64,000 bases of DNA, from NCBI GenBank assembly GCA_047967505.1, contig CM106540.1. One strand, written 5' to 3'. A program made the translations under genes and the position numbers. The notes beneath the pieces are model-generated. The model searched no databases. It saw only the letters and a list, made by a program, of their open reading frames with translations, and was not told where the DNA came from. This DNA comes from Dipteris shenzhenensis. Its lineage: Eukaryota > Polypodiophyta > Polypodiopsida > Gleicheniales. Below are positions 1 through 9,285 of the stretch, piece after piece; position 1 is the stretch's first letter; every line of letters starts with the position of its first letter.

Positions 1-609
1 GCTAATGGGCATCAGTTCATTGTCCTTTTTGATATGGGGAGTTCAGAAGATGCCATTCCCCTTAGTTTGCCAAGACAATGGGTTGCACTTTGGTGCCTCA
101 CGAGCTTGCAGTGGACGGATTCATGCCCAGCTTGCGTACACACATCACGCATAAGGCCATCCATTTTACTTTTCAGTTCAGAAGGCTATTTTTACGTAGG
201 ATTTCATTTTAACACCTTTGATGGGGTGCTACATGATCCTTGGGATTCAGCGGTTCCGTGAGCATGTGTGGGATTGTGCCAAGCCTACAGCTCGCACATG
301 GATGGATTCTCAACACATGCAACCCCTCTTACATATTTATTAAAGGGGGTAAAGACACATAGACGAGGGAGAATGGGACGGATTCTGGAGGGAGAGAGAC
401 TCCCCCCAACTTAGTACCAGCTATCTATCCTCTCTTATCTGACTGCTGAGGTGACACCTCTCTCTTTCATACATGGCTTTTCTACGGGATCTCTAAACTA
501 CGAGATGTAATCTACTCATCATAAGAAGGAGATCTAGAGACCGCGCTTTGATGTAAACTAGGAGCTTGTCACTTCCGTCCACTTTCCTCCTTTACACAAT
601 CCTAACGAT
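1..609. other. Unclassified left edge, probable LINE 5' flank
   Basis: No recognisable gene is present. A 75-codon open frame at 34-261 begins in a context that reads FDMGSSEDA, which faintly recalls a retroviral aspartic protease, but the rest of the frame has no supporting motif. The stretch 290-609 lies directly upstream of the LINE ORF1 remnant and may be its 5' untranslated region. There are no terminal repeats or primer site here. Confidence 0.3.
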
Positions 610-1690
610 GAATCCAACCGAGGAGAAGAGCTGTGGGATAAACGCAGCAGTGTTGTTCAACCGCCAATCTCTTTCAGTGGAGCATCACAGAAGCCTTCAA
701 GGCCCTCATACGCGGGCATCGTCCAAGAGTTCAAGGGAGGACTTTTCGCTCCTCCCTTCACGCGTGATGCTATTAGCTCTACCAAGGGGAAAAAGGAACC
801 GTCTCAACTACACAAGATGTACCCCTTGCTGATACCCAGCAAACCACAAGCGGAGGTAATCAAGGATCACCAGGAGCTCCAGAAGACGATGCCAAAAATG
901 GAAAACGAACATCCTACACCTCTCCACGCTTCTCTCGAAAAGAAGACGATCAATGCTAGAAAGAAGCGTATGTGCAACAGGCCAACAAGAACACAACAGC
1001 GCACGCAGGACAAGGAGGAGCAGACGATGGCGTAGCAGATAGAGTCGGCTGCAAAGAAGGAGGCTCCAAGAGAAGCAGAGTTGCAGGTTCCTACGCAGCA
1101 AGAAGCAGTAGCTCAGGAACCATCAATCCACCAACAGGTCCATGCCCACATCAGCAAGAAAGCCCTCAATCTGAAGCTGAGGACGCTCCTATTTTAAGGT
1201 AAAGTGGCTGCTTTCCTTGATGAGGACAGAATAGATCAATCCATTGAATGACTCTCTTCTCATGCCTTGATAGGCTTTCTTCCTGCTGGCCCCAAACCTC
1301 CAGCATTGTTTCTTAAAAACTGGATTAGAAATAATTGGATTAGGAAAGGCCTAGTTGTCACTAGTGTGAGATTTCTTAGAAAGGGTTTCTTTTTCTTCCT
1401 TTTTGAAACAAGAGACATGGCCTGGAAAGCTCTTCATCATAGTCTGCAGACTATATTAGACACCAACCTTTATATTTAGAGTTTTGGTCCCAAGATTTCA
1501 ATCCTGATAGACCAAGGTCTACTTTTGTGCCAGTGTGGGTGGAACTCCCTGATCTCCCTTTTTAATTAGTCAATCACGCTCCAAATCTCTGTAGGAGTCT
1601 AGGTCAGGTAATTGGTGTTGAAAAAGAACAGTTTATTAACCCTAGAGGACATCCTCAAGTCTGTGTCAAGCTGGATGTGGCTGAGGAGCT
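610..1690 (+). pseudogene. LINE ORF1 N-terminal part with DUF4283 domain, interrupted
   Basis: This is the first part of ORF1 of a plant L1-type LINE, the nucleic-acid-binding protein that accompanies LINE RNA. Broken frames at about 640-830 read SYAGIVQEFKGGLFAPPF, a typical plant LINE ORF1 N-terminus. From about 1197 to 1690 comes a DUF4283 domain: AFLDEDRIDQSIE, IGFLPAGPK, KGFFFFLF, then DFNPDRPRSTFVPVWVELP and NLCRSLGQVIGVEKEQF. Several stops and frameshifts make it non-functional. The frame stops at the copia-A LTR at 1691 inside the word VAEEL and resumes at 20788 with ELPDTLVIVN, so the ORF was split by that insertion. Family assignment rests on the DUF4283 pattern and is fairly secure. 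Confidence 0.75.
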
Positions 1691-1927
1691 TGTTAGAATT
1701 ATCGCCATAATTCATGGCAGTGGTCAATGTGTAGTCAATAAGTCAGTTAGGCACACTTTTCCCTTATTAAAGGTTTTTCTGCGTGACCACAGTTAGAATC
1801 CCTAACTACGGTTAGTGGATAGGTTTAGGTTTTGTCACTTAGACAAAACCTTCACCTCATGTATGTTTTCATGTCCCTTCTATTCAGTACGTTTGTTGTT
1901 TGCTCTCCATCTCTCCTTTTGTTTACA
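1691..1927 (+). repeat. Copia-A left LTR (237 bp)
   Basis: It starts TGTTAGAATTATCGCC and ends TTTTGTTTACA. It matches the right LTR at 20555-20787 along its length, and is directly preceded by GAGCT at 1686-1690. Confidence 0.9.
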
Positions 1928-1929
1928 TT

Positions 1930-1941
1930 TGGTATCACAGC
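1930..1941 (+). promoter_or_regulatory. Copia-A primer binding site (tRNA-iMet)
   Basis: TGGTATCACAGC lies 2 bases after the left LTR. It differs at one position from the TGGTATCAGAGC complement of plant initiator tRNA-Met, so it is read as the minus-strand priming site. Confidence 0.8.
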
Positions 1942-2498
1942 AACTAAGCTCCAGCATCCCTCTTCAACCCACATTCTCCCATCAGTCAACCAAGTGTACC
2001 TACGTCAGCACCGTTCGTTTAGCAACATTTGGAGTTTTTAGTCAATTTGCCCTTTTCTAGCTGCAATTTCTCTCAAGAAATTGGGGCTTTTGTGATTGGG
2101 CTGCAATTTCACAGTGTACAAGGTGTTTGGACACTTTGCATGCATTTTGGAGTCACATTGCAGACTTTGCAATGTTTTTTGGCAAATTTTGGGCATTTGC
2201 AGGTTATGTGGGTGCATTTTGAGCCTTTGATAGGCCAAGACAGCAAGCTGTCCTTTGGTTTTAAACACCCATTCTCCTATATTTGGGGCTTTTCGATTTT
2301 TTGCAGGGGTTTTGTAGGCACATTTGGCAAAGATTCAATTCAGTTTATGCTTTTGGGTTGTTGCATTTTGACCCATTGTTTGGCTGTTTTTGAACAGTGG
2401 GCAGTTTGCATCAATATCCCGGAAGGTATTTGTATTGTGCACCTTAATTCCCAGGAAGGGAATTTTAGTTGGTATTTGCTGCATTTTCTCTGGCAGTA
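1942..2498 (+). other. Copia-A untranslated leader
   Basis: T/G-rich leader between primer site and gag, rich in TTTGCA and GGGGC words. The segment 2040-2105 is similar to 36599-36665, and the style recurs at 45280-45590, which marks related copia leaders. Open frames in it show no domain and are taken as chance. Confidence 0.6.
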
Positions 2499-2967
2499 AT
2501 GGCTCAGAACAATCCCAATGAAGTGTTTGGAGTCCTCACGCAGGAGGATAAGTTGGATGGTACCAACTACTCCTTGTGGAGTTTTATGGTTCGCAATATC
2601 TTAGTTGGCAAAAACACTTATGGGATTATGTCAACAGGGATGAGCCACGGCCAGAGAATGTGATACACCTGCCACTCCTCCTCAACAAGGTGGAGGAAGG
2701 GGTAGAGGACAAGCTCAAGGTGTTTGCTGCATTTTCTCTGGCAGTAATGGCTCAGAACAATCCCAATGAAGTGTTTGGAGTCCTCACGTAGGAGGATAAG
2801 TTGGATGGTACCAACTACTCCTTGTGGAGTTTTATGGTTTGCAATATCTTAGTTGGCAAAAACACTTATGGGATTATGTCAACAGGGATGAGCCACGGCC
2901 AGAGAATGTGGTACACCTGCCACTCCTCAACAAGGTGGAGGAAGGGGTAGAGGACAAGCTCAAGGTG
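2475..2967 (+). repeat. Tandem duplication of the copia-A gag start
   Basis: The 248-bp segment 2475-2722 is repeated at 2723-2967 (245 bp, missing one CTC triplet). Each copy carries the gag initiation codon and the LDGTNYSLWSFMVRN-type motif. The second copy has a stop (TAG) in place of a glutamine codon. The duplication breaks the gag frame. Confidence 0.9.
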
Positions 2968-3835
2968 CATGACAAGTGCTAGGTGCAGCAACTGCTGCAA
3001 CAGTGGCTCCCACACAAGAACAAAAACGGTAGGATTCACGTGATGCACTAGCACTTTCAGCTATCTCCCTTTCTGTCAAAAGGTTAATCATTCCGCACAT
3101 TCAGTCATGGAAGACCTCAAAGGCAGATTGGGATATTTTGGAAAGTATGCTTTCAGCCCACAATGATGCCAGGATCTCTTTCCTGAAGAGAGAGTTAACT
3201 CATACTCATATGAATGAGGGTGACTCTATGTCTGAGCACCTCACTAAACTTCAAGATTTGAGAGAGCAATTGTTGAATATTGATGAGATCATTCCAGATT
3301 CAGGGATCGTGACTGAGATATCTTGGCTTTCACACCTCATTGAATTTGTCTTTGACGAGGAGTCGAAACCCTCTCACCTTTCATGAGTTGATAGGGCTTT
3401 TGTTGCAAGAAGAACATGGCTTCACGAGCTGGTGAGCATGCCATGCTTTCGAAATTCAAGCCCAAAGAAAAGGGGCAGCATAAGCAGCATGCAAATCAGC
3501 CTTCACATCAGCATAAAGCTGATTCTGGACAGCCTTCTCACAAGGCTAAGAATGATGCAGAGAAACCCAAGAGAAAGGGTGTTTGTCATTATTGCAAGAA
3601 GCCGGGTCACTGCATAGGGGAATGCAAGAAAAGAATTGCCAAGGAAAAGAAAAAGGATTCTGGTATGGCTGTCACAGATTCAGTTCCTCATGCATATGAT
3701 GGTGGTGATGCTTCAGCAAACTTAGTGGAAGAAGAGTATGCCTTTTTAACTTGCAGTCCTGATTTTCAGGTGGTTGCTCCAGATATTACAGCCACATCTG
3801 AGGATGACTCTTATGTATCTAGCTTGCAGTTATGA
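2499..3835 (+). pseudogene. Copia-A gag (UBN2-type, CCHC zinc knuckle), broken
   Basis: Gag is the nucleocapsid protein of the element. The start ATG at 2499 gives MAQNNPNEVFGVL followed by EDKLDGTNYSLWSFMV, the usual copia gag opening. A tandem duplication and a premature stop follow. The middle section (3138-3386) reads SFLKRELTHTHMNEGDSMSE and HLTKLQDLREQLLNIDE, a UBN2-type gag core. The C-terminal part (3416-3835) is basic and contains the zinc knuckle CHYCKKPGHCIGEC (CX2CX4HX4C). At least three frame changes or stops separate these blocks, so no intact protein is made. A frame change near 3800 leads into the protease. Confidence 0.85.
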
Positions 3836-4304
3836 TCCTTCTAAGGATTCATGTGCTTTCAATGTCAATGAGACATTGAATAATTGGCACTTTGATAGTG
3901 GTGCTGCCAAACATATCACTTCCAAGAAGTGTTTGCTTAATTCTCTGCATCCATCACCCGCTGGAAAAAGGGTATCTTGTGCAAATTATTCTTCTTATTC
4001 AGTTCGTGGCATTGGTGAGATTCTACTTACAGACACAGATGGCACAAACTTCAAAATTCATGATGTGCTTTATGTAACTCGAATCGAGAAGAATTTGCTT
4101 TCAAAGTCCTCTCTCAATAAAAGAGGATTTCAGGTTGTCTTTGAGGATGACGAGTGCGCAGTCCGAGATAGGGAAGATGATTATGCCTTGAGATTATTTG
4201 GCACGCTGTTTCGTGGTCTTTTTCAGCTTGATGCTTTTTAGAAACGATCAGATGATGCACTTGCAGTGTCTTCTCCCACTACTGCTATGCAGAATACGGA
4301 GTTG
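3774..4304 (+). pseudogene. Copia-A protease region, cut by gypsy-A
   Basis: This is the aspartic protease that releases the polyprotein products. The frame from 3774 reads NNWHFDSGAAKHITSKK, with the copia protease triad D-S-G, then LYVTRIEKNLLSKSSL and GFQVVFEDDECAV, which are typical of the copia protease and pre-integrase linker. It has a stop at 4239-4241. A neighbouring frame continues to SSPTTAMQNTEL at 4304, where gypsy-A interrupts it. The sequence resumes after 17845. Confidence 0.85.
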
Positions 4305-4835
4305 TGTCATGTGCACGGATTGGTATCTGACATGTACTGGGTACACAAGACTAGCTCAGGTAGCCTGGGGAGGCTTAGGGTTAGGCAGGCTTGATTCTCA
4401 CGTTGAGTGGCAAGGGTACGAACCAGTTAGAGGTCTTCGCTATTTTTGGCGCTTGGGGCCCGAGTCTATATAAGGGGCCCAGAGGTTCAGTTCTCAAGGA
4501 ACCGATGGGAGCAAGTCGCGTTCCCAAGTGCTAGGTCTGATCCTAGATTGAGTTGCGGACGCGCGCCTGCATTATAGCGTAGCCCAAGGCCCAACAGTAG
4601 ATCCCAGGCTTCATAGCGCCACCTGGTGGTATGGGACACCACGCTGGTTAGGATCTGGTTGGGAGTTCGTGCCAGTAGCTCAGCTCGTGGCTCGGAGGGG
4701 ACATCTCTTGATTCGGGATCGCATCCTATAGATGCCATAGTTGGGTGGTGAGCAGCCTGCTCAGATTCCTCACGTTTGGTGTGTTCTTGTGTTTGCTTGC
4801 AAATCAGAGTTTTCAGGAGTGCTGGGGTCGTGTCA
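4305..4835 (+). repeat. Gypsy-A left LTR (531 bp)
   Basis: It starts TGTCATGTGCACGG and ends GGGGTCGTGTCA. A TATATAAG box at 4467-4474 is a plausible promoter, with the transcript starting within the next 30-40 bases. Positions 4541-4835 match 17551-17845. Confidence 0.9.
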
Positions 4836-4837
4836 GT

Positions 4838-4849
4838 TGGTATCATAGC
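4838..4849 (+). promoter_or_regulatory. Gypsy-A primer binding site
   Basis: TGGTATCATAGC, two bases after the LTR, is one mismatch from the initiator-tRNA-Met complement. Confidence 0.75.
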
Positions 4850-5667
4850 CAACTCCTAAGGTAGGAATCTTTGTTACGAGAAATCTGGACAAATTTTTCT
4901 CCAGGTAGGCCTCAATTTTGAAATTCATGTTCATTGCCCTGCAAGTGCTTGATTGGTTCATCGTTAAGGGTTGTGGTTAAGGATTTGGGAAAGAAGGAAG
5001 GAGAAAGAGAGAGAGGGTGAATTCAAGGCTGATAAAAGGGTTAGGTGAGAGAGAGTGAGAGGTGTAGCTTACAGAGAGTGGAGAGGATTGTAGGAGGCGT
5101 GAGAGGAGCCTCTTGGCAAGCGATGGGCTAAGGGGAACCCTAGGTGATCCCGTGTACAATCAGGGCTGCCCAGAGGTTAGGTGACGCCATGCAGGAGAGT
5201 GTAGAGGGGTGCGCCATAGGCTGGAGCAGGATCGCGGCAAGGCTGCTGTTTTGGGGAGGCTGGACGCTAAAAAAACACCACCCCTCCAAGTTTAGGAGGG
5301 TGGGCTTTATTAGAAAGCTGAGCTTTCTAAAAGCTGGACCTCCCACTTTATAGCCTGGCGAAACCGCAGTTCTGTCCCAGCTTATGATTATGCGCACGTG
5401 AAGACCCCTCCACGCCTTTATTGCGGATTCCGTCACTTGGTACCACCAACAACAGAGGTCCGTACAGCGCAGCCAGCAAGGGGTGTATCCAGGTTCACTG
5501 ACTCGGGCTGATCGTGAGCTTCGTACCTCTTTCAATCAGCCAACCTCTCTTCACTTTCGTCATGTCCTATCTGGCCAGCTTTCCTTCTGCTTCAATCTCC
5601 TAGCTCCGATCCCACCTGTTGCTTCTCTTCTCTCAGTTTGCTTCCTTCATCAGATCAGATTTCAGAT
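4850..5667 (+). other. Gypsy-A leader with inverted repeats
   Basis: Purine-rich (4980-5110) then mixed leader. It holds two short inverted repeats that could fold in RNA: CCACCCCTCC with GGAGGGTGGG (about 5278-5304) and AGAAAGCTGAGCTTTCT (about 5312-5328). No protein domain is seen in its open frames. Confidence 0.5.
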
Positions 5668-6566
5668 ATGTCTGATTTCGTAGACCCCAGGATGATCAAG
5701 ATATGAACTACCATGCAGCTGATGACCAAGGCCTTTACGATGATTTGATTATGAAGACAGCCTTCAATGAATTCACCACTCTCGATGAAAAGTTCGAGCA
5801 AGTTAATACGAATCAAACAGGGTTGACACAACAACTCCAAGGGATTCAGACTTTACTCTCACTTTTGACTAGCATTGTTCAAGCGCTCACGCATGTGGAT
5901 GCTTTGGCTTCAATGTTAGGTCCAAATATCACTCCAGATCCTTTTCCCGGAGATCAGAAGTCTCGTAACAAGGTGGTGGTCGACACTTGGTTGCACAAGT
6001 GCCAAGTACACTTCCAGTTTCACCCTTACCCAAGTGACAAGAAGATGCAGCTTGCAGCAGGGTATATGTCAAGAAAGGCTTTATTGTGGTGGAAGGAACT
6101 CCGACCCAAGCCTGTAACATGGATAGAATTCGAAGAGGTCTTCAGGAAAGAGTTTTTGAAGGAGGAAGATTACGATATCGTAGGCAAGCTCAAGGCCCTC
6201 GATATGTCCAAGCTGAATCTGACTTTTGAGGTTTATCTTCAGAGGTTTCATGATTTGCAGACTAGAGCTACAAAGATGGATCCAGTGACCTTGTTAAGTT
6301 TCTTTGTGGATGGTTTGCATGATTCGTACAAGCTTCAGATTAAGAACAAGTGTACCACTTTGCAAGAGGCCATGAACTATACGCGCATCTATGATGATAC
6401 CATGGCCAGCGCAAAGGGAACCACCATTGCCGACACGAGTGGAAAGAACAAGAGGAAGTTCTTCCAGTCTATCACCGGTACCGGGGAGTCGAAGTCTATA
6501 GACAACGCCTCCAAGAAAAACTCGACTCAGACGAAGAATGGTTGTGCCCTTTTCCTCCGCACATGA
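5668..6566 (+). pseudogene. Gypsy-A gag
   Basis: Gag of a Ty3/gypsy element. An open frame of 287 codons starts at 5703, but the natural start is probably the ATG at 5668. That ATG reads MSDFVDPRM and runs into a stop only because of a 1-base shift just before 5703. The core (residues about 75-230 of the 5703 frame) contains PDPFPGDQKS, VDTWLHKCQVHFQ, ALLWWKELRP, FRKEFLKEEDYD and TFEVYLQRFHDLQTRA, the retrotransposon gag pattern. The frame ends about at the zinc-knuckle block, which lies in another frame at 6559. Confidence 0.85.
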
Positions 6567-7001
6567 AAGAGGGATGTTGCTTCATATGCGAGGAGCGGGG
6601 CCACACTAGGAATGATTGTCCTAAACGCAAGAACCAGATGCAAGCGTTGGAACCAAAGCTCCATGCGGATCACGGTACCAAAGCTAAGGGAGCTAATTAA
6701 GTTTCGATGACAGGTATTTCTGCAAATGTCATTACCTGCCAACTTTCTTGAAATTGCACTTTTAATAATTCGTTATTTGCGCACATGAAAGAGAGATGTT
6801 GCTTCATATGCGAGGAGCGGGGCCACACTAGGAATGATTGTCCTAAACGCAAGAACCAGATGCAAGCGTTGGGACCAAAGCTCCATGCGGATCAAGGTAC
6901 CAAAGCTAAGGGAGCTAATTAAGTTTCGATGACAGGTATTTCTGCAAATGTCATTACCTGCCCACTTTCTTGAAATTGCACTTTTAATAATTCGTTATTT
7001 G
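6559..7001 (+). repeat. 222-bp tandem duplication containing the gypsy-A zinc knuckle
   Basis: 6559-6780 is repeated nearly exactly at 6781-7001. Each copy encodes CCFICEERGHTRNDC (CX2CX4HX4C) followed by basic residues and then a stop (GAN*). The near identity of the copies means the duplication is younger than most of the decay around it. Confidence 0.9.
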
Positions 7002-7414
7002 GCCCCCATGATTTTTTCCGAGTTTATGGCGAAGGGTACCAAAGAGTTCACATTCTCTTTGACCTGGGAAGCTCTCGCAATTTTGTTAATTACAAACTTG
7101 TGCAGAGGATGGGGCTGCCCACGATACCTAGCAATCACACCTATGAGGTGCAACTTCCAATTGGGAAGCAATTTTGGGATCGCAAGATTGAAGCACTTTC
7201 TATCCGGATTCAAGACTACACAGGTGCTCTTACGTGCTATGTCATGCACTTGGAACATGTGGACTTGTTAATCAGAATAGAGTGGTTTAAAACCCACAAT
7301 ATTCGAATTGGATGGAAAGAGCATACACTCTCTTTTTTGGATAAGGACACCCAATTTTGTATTCAGTGTAATAATATTCCCTCTTCTCAGGGACCTATTG
7401 TATTTGCAATGTAG
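7002..7414 (+). pseudogene. Gypsy-A aspartic protease
   Basis: The start reads HILFDLGSSRNFVNYKLVQR in a broken frame, with the D-L-G-S-S variant of the D-S/T-G active site. The 7100-7414 frame continues with YEVQLPIGKQFWDRKI, LSIRIQDYTGALTCYVM and LIRIEWFKTHNIRIGWKEHT, the typical gypsy retropepsin and linker. A frame change near 7090 and a stop at 7412-7414 disable it. Confidence 0.8.
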
Positions 7415-7447
7415 CTTCGGAATATAATAAACACTTCTCATTATGAT

Positions 7448-7613
7448 GTGTATCAGTGTGTTTTGATTCCGCTTTCTTCATTTGTTGTCTCTGTCAATAA
7501 CAAAAATGATTTAAGCATGTTTGAACACCGTGAATTGAGAACGTTGTTGGATGATTTCATGGATGTATTCCTTGATCAACTGCCGGAAGGTTTACCTCCC
7601 AAACGAGTAGTAG
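7448..7613 (+). pseudogene. Gypsy-A pol, N-terminal end before gypsy-B insertion
   Basis: The frame ends ...FMDVFLDQLPEGLPPKRVV, the conserved entry to gypsy reverse transcriptase, and is cut at 7613 by gypsy-B. It resumes at 14905 with [18 protein letters not shown]. The duplicated AGTAG is at 7609-7613 and 14905-14909. Confidence 0.85.
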
Positions 7614-8025
7614 TGTCACGATCTGTGACGTATTCCTTTCTCTATTTCTAGACTTATGGATGGTTTGATGAATGGACACTTGTGGAAGGGTATGCCCTTT
7701 CGACGGGACACTTCCTATGAGGCACAACCCTTCACAAGAGACACTCTATTGAAGAGACATTTCTATTGTAATGTACCCTCTCATCAAGGATCACACCCTT
7801 CACAAGGGGTACACACCTCTTCATGCACATATACTTTGAAGTACACACCTTTTCATGTGTGACTCTTCACTCTCTATATAAGAGAGGCCCAATTGTATGG
7901 ATGACACACAACGGATACCCTACAGACATTCAAGCAATACAATTATTCCTTGTTCTCTACTATTTCAGTCTCCTTTCTGTTCCTTAGCACATTTCTAAAT
8001 ATAGTAAATCTAGGATTTCTTACAG
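7614..8025 (+). repeat. Gypsy-B left LTR (412 bp)
   Basis: It starts TGTCACGATCTGTGACG and ends AGGATTTCTTACA, with a TATA box TATATAAG at about 7875-7882. The first 17 bases are themselves a palindrome-like TGTCACGAT/CTGTGACG. It matches 14494-14904. Confidence 0.95.
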
Positions 8026-8026
8026 T

Positions 8027-8038
8027 GATATCAGAGCA
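8027..8038 (+). promoter_or_regulatory. Gypsy-B primer binding site
   Basis: TGATATCAGAGC, one mismatch (G to A) from the initiator-tRNA-Met complement, is placed one base after the LTR. Confidence 0.75.
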
Positions 8039-9285
8039 AAATTCGCTCCTGCCTGTAGGAAATGCCCCCCACCTTCTAGCGCCGATCTGATACATCTTTT
8101 CCGCTAGAAGGATATCCGTGCACATTGTGCATGGAAGAGATGGAGAGGATGAGCGTAAAAATTTTTAGCACCAACCTTGCCTAAAGTCGTCTATGGCCTC
8201 TCCATCTCCCACACATCACGAGTTGATGTGAATGGACACGACAAAAATCGTGTCTTTTCAGGTGCTTGGGCTGTCCCAAAACCAAGGGACGCACCTTTTC
8301 CACCATCGGACACACCTTTTGATGAAGAGTCTCGACTCCTCACCCAAGGGGGACACCCCATCGTGGACAAAAGGACACACCTATTCATGTAGGGACACCC
8401 CTTTTAAAAACAGGGACACACCCCTTCATGAAAAGGTGCACCTATTCCAAGGGTCACACCCCTTCGAATAGGCACACCTTTTAGGCACCAAGCACCTATA
8501 AAAGGGTACCTAGAGGGGTTAAAATGGAAAACCCAGCCCCAAACCTTAGGTTTACCCTAGCTACCCTAGGGTTAATTAAACCCACCATTTAATTTTTGGG
8601 CAACCACCCAACCTAGGCAGCCACCAACGAAAAAGGGGCGCACCCTTTGACGTTCCGTACGGATTTGCATGCAGGTTCGCCTCCACTGTACGGATTTCCA
8701 CGCAGCAGCAGCCCTCAGCCCTCGCCATTTCGCTGTCAGCCCACGCAGGGTCTGCCCTCAGCCCTCGCCATTTCGCTGCCAGCCCGCGCAGGTTCGCTGC
8801 CAGCCACTCGCCTTTTTCGCTGCAAGTTACCTTGCCCTTGCAGCCCCGCTGGTTTTGCAGCCCTGTTCCTTTCCAGCCTGCAACGTGAGCACAGCGCCAG
8901 CCAGCCCTTCAGTCGCAAAACAGCCAGCAACCGGATTTTCGCCATTAACAGCAGCAGCCTGGTGCGCCAGCCCCTATTGCGATCCAAAATCGGGTACCTG
9001 CAGCCTGTTGCGCCATTGATAGCCTGCTCTCCTTGGTTCGCTACATTTTCCTGCCAGATCAGCAGCACTTTCAGCCTCCTATCGCAACGAAGACAGCCTA
9101 TTAAAAGCCCAGATCTGCTCCTCGCCACCCATTGCAACATGGACCTCCGGACAGAAATCTGCAGGCCTCTTCTACGCAACAATTTGGCATATTAAATCAT
9201 TGCCAGGTGGAGTCTTTCCATTCTGCTTTTAAGGATTCTCTTGTCATTCTCCAATTACAGCAAATGAAAGACGTTTCCTTAAAGC
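8039..9285 (+). other. Gypsy-B long leader with motif cluster and inner TATA box
   Basis: Leader of about 1.25 kb. 8265-8490 holds many irregular repeats of a GGACACACCTTT-like word, a style also present in the LTR. It is followed by CCTATAAAAGGGTACC (TATA-like box at 8497-8504). A GC-rich part (8700-9180) contains a 45-bp tandem duplication (from about 8709 and 8754; GCCCTCAGCCCTCGCC). Open frames of 182 and 148 codons on opposite strands in the GC-rich part show no domain and look like low-stop artefacts. Confidence 0.6.

Noticed and set aside
2029-2499. 156-codon frame upstream of copia-A gag
   Set aside because: Lies in the T/G-rich leader, which has low stop density in this frame; no domain, and similar leaders elsewhere do not keep it open.
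4487-4852. 121-codon minus frame, with a partial copy at 17485-17748
   Set aside because: Lies in the gypsy-A LTR and is repeated only because the LTR is; no domain.
8250-8490. Repeated GGACACACC words as a CRISPR-like array
   Set aside because: Repeat length and spacing are irregular, there is no spacer structure, and the genome is eukaryotic.
8647-9195. 182-codon plus and 148-codon minus frames in the gypsy-B leader
   Set aside because: Overlapping frames on both strands of a GC-rich, internally duplicated leader; no motif, and the gag frame starts later at 9286.
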